Assembly (NCBI GenBank): GCA_903813345.2
Contig: CAIIXF020000002.1
Span: 28,713,223-28,777,222, forward strand
DNA: 64,000 nucleotides
Origin: Owenia fusiformis
Lineage: Eukaryota > Annelida > Polychaeta > Sabellida > Oweniidae
Direction of reading: 5' to 3'
Below the pieces are notes generated by a model. That model saw only the letters and a list, made by a program, of their open reading frames with translations. It was not told the DNA's origin and did not search any database. Positions 36,601-45,945 of this stretch are shown piece after piece. Positions within the stretch are counted from its first letter, which is position 1. Each line of letters begins with the position of its first letter. The position numbers and the translations under genes were made by a program.

Positions 36601-39600
36601 CAATGGGGGAGCTAAGGTTGCCAAATTTATGGAGGGGAGTGTAATATCTTAACAGTCTGATTCTCAAAATGTTTTCAGAATAAATAAAGTTTATAATTTT
36701 ATATTGTTGTTGGGAATTTTGTTTTCTGATATGTTTTAGATGTCTTTTAGGATCACGTGTACTTTGGATGTTAAATTCAAATGCAATAAAATATCAATAT
36801 TTAACTATACAAAATAGGTAGTTCCCCAATAACCATTGGTGAGCAATACCTCTTGGGTATATCCCATTTATATAAATTGTCATAATCAATGCATGAAATC
36901 TGGAAGGCAAACCCATGAACTACTCCTTGGAGGAGCCCTGTGTTCTTTTATGTGCACTCAAACATAGTCATACAAGTACACATCACAGCCTCTTGTATGA
37001 GTTGTGGACCATTCCTTCATACACCATGAAGTACTTGCACCAACCGGGAACAAGTAAATTAAGTCTTGCCTGAACCGAGGATCGAACCTAGGACCTATTG
37101 CATAATTGGTACACACGCTACCGCTGAGCTATACAGGTGATACTAAAGTGCAACTATCACAAGAGTGCAATAACCTATAATGCTCACAAGTACCTGCTGA
37201 CATCCAAGAATCAATGTGCAATTTGATACAAATTGTAAAGAATACAAGTTACTTGGCTACTTGATGTTGCTTGCATCATATAACAATATATCAATACCAT
37301 TCAATCAATAGACTAGATGCGAGTAGAAATAATCTTGATTTACGTCATTAAAAATTCACAATTCAGTCAAACTGATGTCATATTTGGAATCTACTTGTAA
37401 AGTTACATCTAAAAATGTGGTTTTGGAAAGAGTTTATCAACTTTGAAAATTTAATTTTCTTTTCTTTGAAAATGTGACTTCTAGGTCGGGGAGATTCCCC
37501 ATAGACCCCACATTGTAAAACCACGAAAAGTGAAATATCTTTTCTTGTGTTGGGGAGATAATATTTATTTACTGGACATATTTTAATTTTATAACTATCA
37601 AATACATAAAGGTAATATGAAAAGTGAACCACTAAAACTGATGAATATTCAAGTTAACCTCTTGAAAACCAGCCTCTAAAAAGGGTTTGAAACCAGAGCA
37701 TTTTTCATTTTCTGCTAGTTTTCTGGATATTTCCATCTAAAAGCACAATGTTTAATATTTGATTTCATGAGAATATTAAACATAGGCCTATTACATATAT
37801 TCTAATACATAATTTGTGAAGATTGGATAAAAAATGCCAAAGTTAGAGCAGTTTTAGTGGAAAATTCTGTGACAGATATATCTGTCGTTCTGGGTTCCAA
37901 ATGGATTTTATTTGTGACAGATATATCCGTCATTCTGGGTATTCAAGAGGTTAAAGGGAATTTTGGTATACCCTACCATGTTATTTCCCCAGAATCAGCT
38001 GAAAGAGTGTCCGAAATACAAGTTTTGTTTAAATAGTATATAGTAGAAGTTAATATGATAATTCATGTGTAGTTATTTTTCCATTTATTGTATCGTAGAA
38101 TAAATTGTTCATCTAATTCTCAATATATGGATTTTGCCTCTCTGTAAATCTCTCGAATAATATGCCATGCCAATCATTTTTTTAACTGAAAAATAGATTG
38201 CAAAGAGAAAATTCAAGAAATAAACTACATAGGGATATAGATTAGACTTTAGACAGTCTAGAAATCCAAGAATATTGCAGACTTCATTCAGGAATTGAGA
38301 GGAATTGTGTGAAATGCATGGACCAAGGTGAACTTATAAGTGATTGTTTGTTTTGTATGTGTTGTCAAGAGAAAATGTGCCACCAATCGTTATTTATTCT
38401 TGTATTTCTTTAGAGTTCATGTCATATTTTGTTTTATATTTGATTGAACTGATTGAGGTTTATGTGCATATATGATCTTGGTGGTAAATAATGCCGACGC
38501 TGATAAGTTCACTGACTCGGTTTTAATTTACAATGTATGCATTTGCAAATGTTTGACATTTTTTAACATGTATTGATCCAATAGCTTGGAACATTAGATC
38601 TTCAGGCACCTAAACTTTTTCAATCAAATACCGTGTGGGGCTTAAAATACTTTTGGGTGTCTTATTTAAACAGGAATAATGTCTCTGTCTTTGTGTACTG
38701 AAATACTGAGGTATGGTTCTCCAAATATCAGAAATAGCTCAATATTTAAAAATGGATGAAAACCTTGGCCTGGGTTTTCCAAAGGGGGATCAATTTTTCT
38801 GCATTTACATGGTGAATGATTTTCAAAATATTGTTACAAGCACCCATCTTTAATTTCCGTATCATGTCCTTTGGTTCCCCTTATTGTGCACGTTTAGCAT
38901 TTGGTTGATATTTAATGACAATTTAATGGTGAAATAATCATTAATACACATGTTTCAGACTTGGTTATGCTAGAATCTCACATGGAGGTCTAAGTGATAC
39001 AGAGGTCCAAATAGCAAAGTTCCAAATCCCAGAAGATCCAAAGAAATATAAAGACAATTCAAGACTCACAACAGATGAAAGCAAAGTGCCAAAGAAAGTG
39101 CATTTTAATAAAAAGTAAGTGAAAAATAAGTTTTATATATCATGAACCTTTCCAAAAATTTCATTTCGCCACTTTAAACATGTAAAAGAGGGCTTCATTT
39201 ACATTATTTGAGCTGAGTTGATTTTAACCAATCAGAATACTCAGAACATGGTCAATCAATCAAAATCAAAATAAAATTTCAATAAATAGCCAAACTGCAA
39301 AATATGCTGCCTGATATATAGCTTAGCCTGTAGTGCCCAAATCTGCGATTGGCAAGCTCTTCTGAACGCAAAATTGCAATTGAAAAATAGATATAGATTA
39401 TTAATAAAATAAATAGTCAACAACCCAATCAAAATAGCATTTCTTTTCTACTTTAGGCTGTAACATAATTTCAAACTTTACATTGGGCCTTTAAAGGCTG
39501 TGACAGCTTTTTTTGGGGTTGTTTATTTAGTTCTCATCAGCATCAAAGAGTATTTATTTCTCATATTCTAACTTACATTGTTTCATAGCAATCAGAAATT

Positions 39601-39853
39601 CCACAGCATGAATAATTTAATACTTATTATTGATCAATGTACTTTACTTTTATTTAGAATAAAAGGTTTACAGAAGACATGGTTATCATCAAGGTCTGTA
39701 TTTGATTCATATTGGAAATCATTTTATTTACTTCTTGTGAAAAAATGTGGAAAGATTTATTTCTATTTCAGATTTGGTCCTTTAAGGCATGGCCACAATT
39801 GGTTACAAGAACATCTATTCCACATGGGCACCCCCAAGTACTTTATTCCATAA
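24606..39853 (+). CDS. CWH43: CWH43/PGAP2IP homologue, C-terminal exons
   Basis: Five exons, 24606-24670, 29109-29250, 35354-35503, 38959-39114 and 39772-39853, join in frame (entry phases 2, 1, 2, 2, 2) with AG acceptors and GT donors. Together they encode the end of the endonuclease/exonuclease/phosphatase-like domain of CWH43/PGAP2IP. In order this reads [90 protein letters not shown] and [18 protein letters not shown] with a stop. Family knowledge: yeast Cwh43 and its animal counterparts act in the ER/Golgi in lipid remodelling of GPI anchors. The multi-membrane N-terminal part and the first half of the domain should lie upstream, but I could not recognise those exons. The introns (4.4, 6.1, 3.5 and 0.66 kb) are full of transposons. 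The 5' end is therefore partial. Confidence 0.92.
24686..24900 (+). repeat. Dispersed ~205-bp repeat, copy 2 (pair of 13793-13997)
   Basis: Runs from CAGTGATCTCCCCAG to GAGATCACTGGTATATG and starts 15 bases beyond the splice donor of exon a. The ends CAGTGATCTC and GAGATCACTG are perfect 10-base inverted repeats, which supports a DNA-transposon MITE. The GTGGGTGCAAA word is better preserved than in copy 1. Confidence 0.82.
24935..26250 (-). pseudogene. 5'-truncated LINE (Jockey/CR1-type reverse transcriptase)
   Basis: Minus-strand frame 25516-26148 holds reverse transcriptase blocks in order: [35 protein letters not shown] and the catalytic FADDT. Continuing upstream across a stop codon near 26180, the sequence reads [16 protein letters not shown] and [15 protein letters not shown], then homology ends near 26250: 5' truncation. 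Downstream, 25213-25425 reads [20 protein letters not shown], the usual C-terminal tail of such elements. The two frames are separated by a deletion and frameshift. The 3' end is AT-rich with repeated AATTCAA/TTTA words near 24940-24970. It is a dead copy in the first recognised intron of the CWH43-like gene. Confidence 0.9.
26452..27129. mobile_element. DNA transposon remnant with CAGGGGCGTAGCTG ends (hAT-like)
   Basis: CAGGGGCGTAGCTG (26452-26465) and CAGCTACGCCACTG (27116-27129) are inverted with one mismatch. Just inside, ACTAGACGCCAATG and the right ACTAGACGCCATGG recur in direct orientation. CAGNGGCGTAGC ends are common in hAT elements. No 8-bp duplication is visible and no transposase is encoded. 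Length is 678 bases. Confidence 0.72.
27135..27260 (+). repeat. Dispersed TTGGTGTTTGG repeat copy
   Basis: CGGCCGTTGGTGTTTGGCAT, TTGGTAATTGGTGTTCAG, and then GTGACATTTTACATGTTAAT followed by GCCTTGTTTT match the block at 17680-17760 in order, including the shared ATGTTAATGCCTTGTTT end. Confidence 0.75.
27449..27597. mobile_element. Diverged MITE related to 21594-21802
   Basis: The right end CTGGCTACGGGCCTG pairs with a decayed left end CAGCCTTGTAG. In opposite orientation, the body shares the C-run, GGCCAAAATTTCTTTCAAAA, TCATGCAGTTTTTCACCATT and CCAAATTTG words with the copy at 21594. Confidence 0.78.
27598..28060. other. Intron sequence, unassigned
   Basis: Lies in the intron between exons a and b of the CWH43-like gene. 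No further repeat was recognised. A 70-codon open stretch at 27829-28041 has no family features and no splice sites that would join the exons in phase. Confidence 0.4.
28063..28453. mobile_element. MITE, copy 1 (TA target, AAGGACGATTCTCGG ends)
   Basis: AAGGACGATTCTCGGTTTGG plus AGAAC at the left pairs with GTTCTCCAAACCGAGAATCG plus TCCTT at the right (25-base perfect arms), flanked by TA on both sides. The body has two related halves, each with ATTATCCCTGCTTC and AATTTGGGTAATATTTCTA. 391 bases. TA targeting suggests a Tc1/mariner relative. Confidence 0.92.
29109..29250 (+). CDS. CWH43: CWH43-like exon b
   Basis: 142 bases. The acceptor is TTATTTCCAG and the donor AAGAG|GTGAAT. Encodes [20 protein letters not shown] then [20 protein letters not shown]. 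The VVTHMGND block is the His-containing strand of the phosphatase-like domain. A MITE begins seven bases after the exon end, so the donor reads GTGAATA before transposon sequence. Confidence 0.93.
29258..29650. mobile_element. MITE, copy 2, adjoining a splice donor
   Basis: Second copy of the element at 28063-28453, in the same orientation, with the same ends and TA flanks (29256-29257 and 29651-29652). 393 bases. Its left TA is formed by positions +6/+7 after the donor of exon b. Confidence 0.93.
30907..31097. mobile_element. MITE in the left arm with CATAAGTTTGGCAAC ends
   Basis: CACTTCCCATCATAAGTTTG with GCAAC and the right GTTGCCAAACTTATGGAGGG are inverted. The ends match the compact palindrome at 36486-36641. 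The right arm of the large inverted repeat carries the matching block (33950-33995), so this insertion predates arm formation. Confidence 0.68.
31338..31600. mobile_element. Diverged TAGCCAG-ended MITE
   Basis: The left end has GGCTTAGCCAGGGGGTGCAA and the right end CTGGCTACACCCCT. Both are decayed forms of the TAGCCAGG ends of 21594-21802. A C7/A9 run follows the left end. Confidence 0.55.
31764..32394. mobile_element. Tc1/mariner-like MITE with ~42-bp inverted ends
   Basis: CAGGGTGTCAAATAAGTCTG continuing TTCTCCCCCCTTAACTTTTT at the left pairs almost perfectly with the right end (32353-32394). TA lies at each side (31762-31763 and 32395-32396). CAGGGTGTC-type ends with TA targets are typical of mariner relatives. 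631 bases with no transposase frame. Confidence 0.9.
32740..33005. repeat. Imperfect repeats of TGCGGAATATGYCATACTCACC
   Basis: Words such as GGTGAATATGCCATACTCAC, CGGAATATGTCATACTCAC and GCGGAATATGCCATATACCG recur ten or so times in both orientations. Inserted among them is GATATTTATGATAAACTCTT TCTGATGTC (32818-32846), which also occurs at 32499-32527. Confidence 0.75.
33255..33700. repeat. TGGGACTC/CATGGGG-rich tract
   Basis: Two GC-richer blocks (33265-33440 and 33555-33690) are built of variants of TGGGACTCGATG, its complement CATGAGTCCCA and CATGGGG/CCCCATG, in both orientations. A plainer middle (33440-33555) separates them. The open frames across it are a by-product of the repetition. 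Confidence 0.65.
34819..35353. other. Intron sequence before exon c
   Basis: No repeat or exon was recognised up to the acceptor at 35352-35353. Confidence 0.4.
35354..35503 (+). CDS. CWH43: CWH43-like exon c
   Basis: 150 bases. The acceptor is TTCAATTGCAG and the donor CCAG|GTAGGT. Encodes [20 protein letters not shown], then the conserved [20 protein letters not shown] and MYRGLT. The first base completes a Ser codon split with exon b. Confidence 0.94.
36110..36312 (-). mobile_element. tRNA-derived SINE-like element
   Basis: On the minus strand, TGGCTCAGGGGTAGAGC (rc of 36232-36248) is a good A box and GGTTCAATTCC (rc of 36195-36205) a good B box. The stretch between them can form a near-complete anticodon arm (loop CTTGTGA). 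The 5' flank (AGTCTCAGCTGTAGTTGCTAGCC) matches the copy at 17844-17900. Because the flank is conserved and acceptor pairing is poor, I call it a SINE head and not a functional tRNA. Confidence 0.78.
36486..36641. mobile_element. Compact palindromic MITE
   Basis: CACTCCCCTCCATAAGTTTG and on to CTACGTGTTAA forms about 60-base arms, nearly perfect with the right half, around a short TTTATTTACTTATTTAC centre. TA stands on both sides (36484-36485 and 36642-36643). 156 bases. It is related by its ends to 30907-31097. Confidence 0.92.
36995..37140 (-). mobile_element. Second-family tRNA-like SINE head
   Basis: On the minus strand TAGCTCAGCGGTAGCG (rc of 37116-37131) and GGTTCGATCC (rc of 37079-37088) fit A and B boxes. 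T-arm pairing is poor and no anticodon arm is sound. The left part differs from the other two SINE-like copies. Confidence 0.65.
37311..37990 (+). repeat. Dispersed repeat copy 2 carrying a nested MITE
   Basis: It matches 14082-14475 from GATGCGAGTAGAAATAATC to TTCAAGTTAA, then resumes after the insertion with AGGGAATTTTGGTATACC and CCATGTTA..AATCAGC. Confidence 0.87.
37659..37950. mobile_element. TTAA-flanked 292-bp MITE
   Basis: CCTCTTGAAAACCAG at the left and CTGGGTATTCAAGAGG at the right are inverted with one substitution and one indel. TTAA stands on both sides (37655-37658 and 37951-37954). The related copy at 14426 has a single TTAA. Near the right end TGACAGATATATCTGTC and a second TGACAGATATATCCGTC form a direct pair of short palindromes. 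TTAA targets suggest a piggyBac relative. Confidence 0.92.
37991..38958. other. Intron sequence before exon d
   Basis: No repeat or additional exon was recognised. The intron ends in a normal TTTCAG. Confidence 0.4.
38959..39114 (+). CDS. CWH43: CWH43-like exon d
   Basis: 156 bases. The acceptor is CATGTTTCAG and the donor AAAAA|GTAAGT. Encodes [20 protein letters not shown] and FQIPEDP, then a Lys-rich linker. The split Arg codon (AG/A) joins exon c. Confidence 0.94.
39772..39853 (+). CDS. CWH43: CWH43-like terminal exon
   Basis: 82 bases including the TAA stop (39851-39853). The acceptor is TTCTATTTCAG. Encodes [20 protein letters not shown] then PKYFIP, which matches the family's typical C-terminus with its paired His words. 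Candidate poly(A) signals downstream are ATTAAA at 40305-40310 and AATAAA at 40504-40509. Confidence 0.92.
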
Positions 39854-40671
39854 AACAATTTTTGTGTTAATAATATACGAGCTTATGTGGATATTCACGT
39901 TTATTTTGACAAGTGTAAAACTGAATCAATGGACAATTTCCCTTGAATGAGAAGTGATATGAGTCTAAGACAATTGACCGAGAAAGCACAAGAAGGCCAA
40001 GTGATTCACCATGGCAAAAAAACACAAGAACTAATTCTGAACAATTCAAGAATAGTTCATGAACAGATTCTTGAAATGGTGATCAAAGTTGGGGAAACAA
40101 AGAAATGTGGCAGCTAGAAATTCACCAAATTAATTCAAGTTATTGTATCTTAAAGTTATAGGAGTAAAAAAGGATCGTGCTTATATGCAATTGTATCATT
40201 ACATTCCAGTTCATGAAAATCTATGTACAGCGGTGACTAAACATACATCATATACTTGTATCAATTTCCTAAAAGTTTTTGTACATTCAAGTTTTATTCA
40301 TGAGATTAAAATTTAAACTGACCAGTATTAATCATAAAATAGTGAAACTTTAAAGCACAAAAATTAAATGACCGTTGCCCTTAGAATAACATACATTAAA
40401 AAAACAATTAGGAGTGATTTTGAGAAGATGTTTATGGTTGTTTGATCAATCTGCATTTCGGTCTCACTGGAACCGTTATCATTTCCATGGAAAGAAATCA
40501 TAAAATAAATCTGTTAGATTTATAGTAATTTTAGCACGCACTTCTTAAAGCTCCATATACCCCCATTTTTTCTGCATCTCTAGTTTTAGAGAATGAGGAT
40601 GGAACGGGGGTGGAGACACGGGACTTGATGCTAGAAAAGAGTAATTTAAATGTATTGTTGCAAATTATATA
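39854..40671. other. 3' flank of the CWH43-like gene
   Basis: Probably 3' untranslated region at first; ATTAAA (40305-40310) and AATAAA (40504-40509) are candidate cleavage signals. No other feature seen. Confidence 0.4.
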
Positions 40672-40909
40672 CAGGGTGGGCCAAAAAAACAATACCCAAG
40701 TTTAAAGATGTATGATTCATATGATATATGTTAAACCATTCCATACTTATATTTTTAGCTCCACAAGAAAACAACGGTTTTTCAATCAGGTGATGTCATT
40801 TTGTAAAGCAATGATTTATCTTTAAGATGATATACAATACATGGCACGGTTTAACGTTATATCATAAGATATTCATCCTTAAACTTGGGTATTGTTTTTT
40901 TTGGCCCTG
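40672..40909. mobile_element. Tc1/mariner-like MITE (238 bp)
   Basis: CAGGGTGGGCCAAAAAAACA then ATACCCAAGTTTAA at the left pairs with TTAAACTTGGGTATTGTTTT through GGCCCTG at the right. TA lies on both sides (40670-40671 and 40910-40911). Confidence 0.92.
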
Positions 40910-41149
40910 TATATGATGATATAACTACAGAGATGCTTGCTGAACTGAATCAATCAGAGGAATCTGAATTTTTCATCTCATGCAATATTTCAACTTGTGT
41001 TTTTCAATGTTTTGTGTTAACAGTGATTACAACTGTTATTTGAAAAGTATGTGTGATTCGGATAAACTAATGAAAACTTAATGCATTTGTAAATCAGCTT
41101 TCTGATCCCTGCTTCTGGGGGCGGTCCCATTTTTTCCTCCCATTGACTC

Positions 41150-42421
41150 CCATGTTAAAAAAACCTTGAAATCTGAACACCTTCTAATTTGAACAGTGAA
41201 CAACCAGATTTGAAAAAGTGACCTGTCTAATCTGAACATTTTTATCAGAAATCAAACGTCTTAAAATTTCAATTATAGCCAAATATTGAGTCAATGCTAT
41301 AGTTGTTATTTATCTTTACATATACAATGTAATCAAAGAACCAATATTGTCCTAACTAACTTATTTAGTCTCAGTGACATCCCTAATTTGTGGAAAACAA
41401 CAGGTTGTTTTGGAAAGGTGTGAATACAGGAGTTAATTGGTTTATCCTTATTGTAAATTAACTGGATGTTTTTGATTTGGATTATGAACAGGTCTTGACT
41501 GTTTTATATCCCATGGGTCTGTTATGATAGCTAAGATTCAATCAGCAAATGTTTTATAATCACAAGGACAACAAAGACGACATTTGCAGACAAGATTTAG
41601 AAAAGAACTGAATGTTTTTGATTTGGATTAAGAGAAAGGTGAGAATCTGGGAGATAATTGGTTTATCCTTATTGTAAATTAACTGGATGTTTTTGATTTG
41701 GATTATGAACAGGTCTTAACTGTTTTATATCCCATGGGTCTGTTATGATAGCTAAGATTCAATCAGCAAATGTTTTATAATCACAAGGACAACACAGACG
41801 ACATTTGCAGACAAGATTATATCACAAGAAAGAGAAAAAATTCAACTTTGTAATATCCTATCACTAAAATGTCTCCTAAAAGGCATACATCTGACATCCT
41901 GAATGCCCTTGATATTTTGAAGGATTATACATCATCTCGAATCAACACTCATGAAAATTCTTTTTACTTGAAGAGGATATCTACTCAAATATTGCTAATG
42001 CTAAAAGTGCCAAGAAACAAACAACAATGAAGGACTTTTTCAAGCAAAAGTAAAGCAGTGCTATATTACCATAATATGGGATAAGTCATTTGATAAGCAT
42101 AAGATTTCATACGAGACTATCATATACTTTTACAGTGTATTACAAAGTTTTTGCCAAAACATAAGAGTTATTTTTACTAAAACGATGATATTGTTCAAAA
42201 TATAAATAAAACATAGCATATAGGCTATATGACTATTGTAGAATTAACTCATCAACAACATTTATTGTTTTCTGACTTAGTATTAAGTGTTCAATATAGT
42301 GGACTGAACAATGAAAATCCCCCCCCCCCCCCGACCAACAAAATCCTCGAAATTTGAACACCTGCCAATTTGAACGCTTTTGGCTGGTCCCATGGGTGTT
42401 CGGATTAGACAGGTTTTACTG
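41150..42421 (+). pseudogene. Decayed pogo/Tigger-like transposon
   Basis: The right end, read inward on the minus strand, is CAGTAAAACCTGTCTAATCC then GAACACCCATGGGACC, followed outward by TA (42422-42423): typical pogo/Tigger terminal sequence. Upstream, 41868-41960 and then 41969-42053 in another frame read SDILNALDILKDYTSS and EDIYSNIANAKSAKKQTTMK followed by DFFKQK and a stop. This resembles the C-terminus of pogo-type transposases, including a PCNA-binding-like QTTMKDFF. The DDE catalytic region is missing. The left end is not clear, although CCTGTCTAATCTGAACA appears at 41222-41238. Confidence 0.72.
41434..41817 (+). repeat. Tandem duplication of ~221 bp
   Basis: TAATTGGTTTATCCTTATTG onward is repeated with about four changes over 165 bases (41434-41605 and 41655-41817). 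High similarity suggests a recent duplication inside the old transposon relic. Confidence 0.92.
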
Positions 42422-43029
42422 TATATACAATCATATATGATATTGGAATGCTATTTTTGATTTTCATCGGACCATTAATATTACTGTAATGTTCATTCAC
42501 AGACCAAACATTTTAGTCTAGATGAAAACAAAGGATTTATCACTGAACCTTGTTTTGGAGTATGAACAGTGTTTTATTGCATTTTTTGATAGTTAGACAT
42601 GTCCTGTTCAAAAAGCCACAAATATGCAGTTGTGGTAGGTTGAGCATTTTTTCTATTGTCTTTTTAAAATTATGTAATATTTCTGAAAGTGGGCGTGGCA
42701 CATTTGGTAGAATTCATGTATTTAAATGGTGTTTTATAATTAAATATCCCTTATCAATTATTTTTGTTTAATTTACTTACAATTGTGCATATCTACCTGT
42801 GAACATTCTCTCTCTGAAAAATATCAGTCTTAGCTTGTATTGGCGAATGCAACTAAAGCTGTCGGCTACCGGATTAACCTACTATTTTATGGGCATATAC
42901 ATGGGCATAAACATATACAAGTATTTCATAACTTCAAAATATTTCCATTTGTTTTTGTCACTAGTTTGTCCATATGAGCCAAGACTCAGCACGATTAAAT
43001 ATTGATCATAAAAAAGTATAAAAACCTAT

Positions 43030-43490
43030 CATTCAGACTTGAATTAAATGGCCAATTAGTATAACTGTAATATTCTGAAGAAATGATTTTGCTCCCAGAC
43101 ACCCTGCTCTTGTTATAGATACGAACTGCACTAATTCACAACATACATTGTATATGAACACAGTAAATGGTTGAATCCTATCTATTCATTTGTTTGCGAT
43201 AACCTGTGTGGCATTTTGTCTTGCTAATGTTGCAAGATTATCTTTTTAATGTAAAGTTGGCATTTACTTTTCTCATTTATTAAATACATCGTTGCTTCAT
43301 TGTGAATTAGTAACTTTTCAGAAAAAAATTATTATCAAGAATTGAATTAAATGGGCAAGTACTATGTTTTAATATTCTGATGAAATGATTATGCTCCTAG
43401 ACATCCCGCCCTTGTTTTAGATTTGAATGGGAATTAAATACTACGCTACATAGGTATACATGAACACAGTAAATGGTTAAATCCATTCTC
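43030..43490 (+). repeat. Direct repeat of ~155 bp, 303 bases apart
   Basis: CTTGAATTAAATGGCCAA..CATGAACACAGTAAATGGTT at 43038-43172 recurs with about 15 percent change at 43341-43471. The sequence between them is unrelated. Confidence 0.8.
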
Positions 43491-45424
43491 ATACTCATCA
43501 CATATTTCTGCCTTCAACAAGAAATATGAAGGTCATGATTTCTCATGATGGGCTAAATCTTACCTAATTTAATTTATGAACTTTTGGGAATTTTTGACAG
43601 GGGGTTCGCAGGAACCCCTCGAACCCCCGTTGGCTAAGGCAATGACATGTTTTTTACTCTGCATATTTTGCTGTCACATTTTGGGCACAAACCATCTAAT
43701 AAGGGCGCCTTCCCATCTGATCATCATAATAAATTAATAATTACCCAACATACAATTCTACTGATTTTTTCATAATATCTTTAGATCCAGCTACTGAGAA
43801 TTTGAATATTCTACCTGATGCCTTTAAAAAGTTTTAGAGAAAAACTTAACTGTGAGGGCCTTTTGTACACCCCCCACTTAGAGGATCTAGGGCCAATTGC
43901 TAATGAGTTAATTAGCTAATAAATCCATATTTTGCATACAAGATTTCAATTGTTTATATTAGGCTTACTGTTACAATTAACAATATTGAAAGCTTAAGAC
44001 TTCTTTGCTATTTTGATGAAGTATTTTGCTGACATCAGCATATTATATTTCGAATAAAGTTGACATCTTCGTTAAAAGAGTAACCTTGTTCTTTAAACTG
44101 TTAAAACATTAAGTTTTGACCATTTAAGTCCAAATATATGGTTGTAAATTGATTAGATATGTAAAATCAATTAAAATGAGAAAAATAACTATTACCGCTG
44201 ACTCAGTACTTAATTACGGCATTATTTTTTATCAGTTTCAAGGTTCAGTTCAAAGTTAATCATGTAAATGTGACATGAAATCGCTAAAACCATGTAAAAG
44301 CAAGTATATAAGTTCTTAGAATTAGATTCTTAAAATCCCTACTTATGGAATATTGTAAATTCTGCTGACCTTGCAGAAAAAAATTGCTCACGGTAATATA
44401 ACTGCATATTTGTCAAATCTTCATCAGAACACTTCAGGCAAACATATTATGCAATAAAATATTGTATATACTCCAAAACAACCACCTCTTGGCTTTCTTC
44501 TAGACTATTTAGAAGGGAGATAAACATTATAGTAATATTCTATCCAAATTAGTGCAAACAAGTTATAAGAAGATTGTGAAAGTGTTTTTAATTATAAGTT
44601 AAATTATAGAAGATGTACACCATCCTTTAAACATGTACAGGTGATTATGTAAATTATAGAAAAACTTGCCTTTAGGCCATAATTTTATACAAGTTGTACA
44701 ATTTTCACACGCCATGCCTTGAATTTAGTAAAATAAATGTATAATCTTATACAACCCAAAATATGCCTAGTCTTTATGTCATTAAGAAATGGTGACGTAT
44801 TGTTAAGACCTTGATTTTCGCAACTGGCATCGACATGCATCCTTTTGGACAGTCAACTTTTGTCAGTATTTTCTTTTTTCCTGCATAAAAAGTAGTCATT
44901 GAGTCTCAATTTAGTTTAAAATATGTAACATGTGTTTTATTTTGACGTCTACTCCTATAATGCCAGTTGAAGAGAATTTAAAAAGTGAATAAAACTGAAT
45001 AAGTTGCTTTCATTTTTGGTCAGTTTTACAGTAGGCCTACTGGAACACCATCAGTTAACTGGATATTGTCATTTTACTTTTAATGATTATTTTTTTCTCT
45101 AAAAGGTCTATTCATTCTTTTGATTATCCAATGGCACTTTAAATGCATTACTTTGCCTTAACAGAAAAACAAACTTTCAAAGTTTTTTTAAAAGTATTTT
45201 ATTTCAAAAGATCAACCAACATGTAAATGAAATGTTTACTCCAACAATAATTAATAATAAATATTCAACAGTAATTGTAACCATGGAAATACAAATGATT
45301 GTTTAAAACTGAGTAACTATGGTTACTATGGTTACAGTATCATAGAGAATCCTGCAAAGATCTGAATTGATTTATTAATTCCTAATTCCTTTTATCTTGT
45401 GTATTTATTGAATAACATTATACT
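43491..45424. other. Mostly unassigned AT-rich sequence
   Basis: GACAGGGGGTTCGCAGGAAC then CCCTCGAACCCCCGTTGGCT at 43598-43637 is a small hairpin resembling half of the 21594-21802 MITE. No other exon, repeat or RNA gene is recognisable in these 1.9 kb. Confidence 0.4.
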
Positions 45425-45945
45425 AGTATCACTGCCCCCAGGATTCCTTGTTTGCAGAGCGCGGACGGAATTTGCCTCTGCCCGCGGAATTGCAGAATCA
45501 ACTATTTTGGTCAATTTTCGCGGAATTTTCCGCAGAATCCATATATTTTCCAAAAGTTTAAAAAGTCAGTCTTACCTGTAACAATTTGACACGTTTTCAG
45601 TCAAATCCCTTGCAGAAATAACCCAAATTATGCGAAGTGAAAATTCTAAACGCCATCGTTTGATTTCTGCCGTTAGATGGCAGCATGTATGTAGTGACTG
45701 ACTACCTGACTATCACGATATTTTCCCGTTTACTGGTTCGAAAACCATTAGTTTTTCTTTCGGTTCTCGTCAGAAAGTTAAACAAAGACATAAATTAATA
45801 ACAGTTATTTATATTATATAAAAAAATGCCGCGAATATCCGCGGAATTTCTGCAGAATTAGCCCTTTCTTCTTGCAGAATTCACTAATTTCACTTGCAGA
45901 ATTGAGCATTTTAACTTGCAGAAAACTGGGGGGAGTGTAGTATGC
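45425..45945. repeat. Element rich in TTGCAGAATT and CCGCGGAATTT
   Basis: CTTGCAGAATT or a close form occurs at 45869, 45892 and 45914 and, more diverged, in GAATTGCAGAATC. CCGCGGAATT occurs near 45481 and 45837, and TTTTCCGCAGAATCC near 45526. The left end ACTGCCCCCAGGATTCC and the right GAAAACTGGGGGGAGTGTAGT are weakly inverted. Probably an old DNA transposon. Confidence 0.55.
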
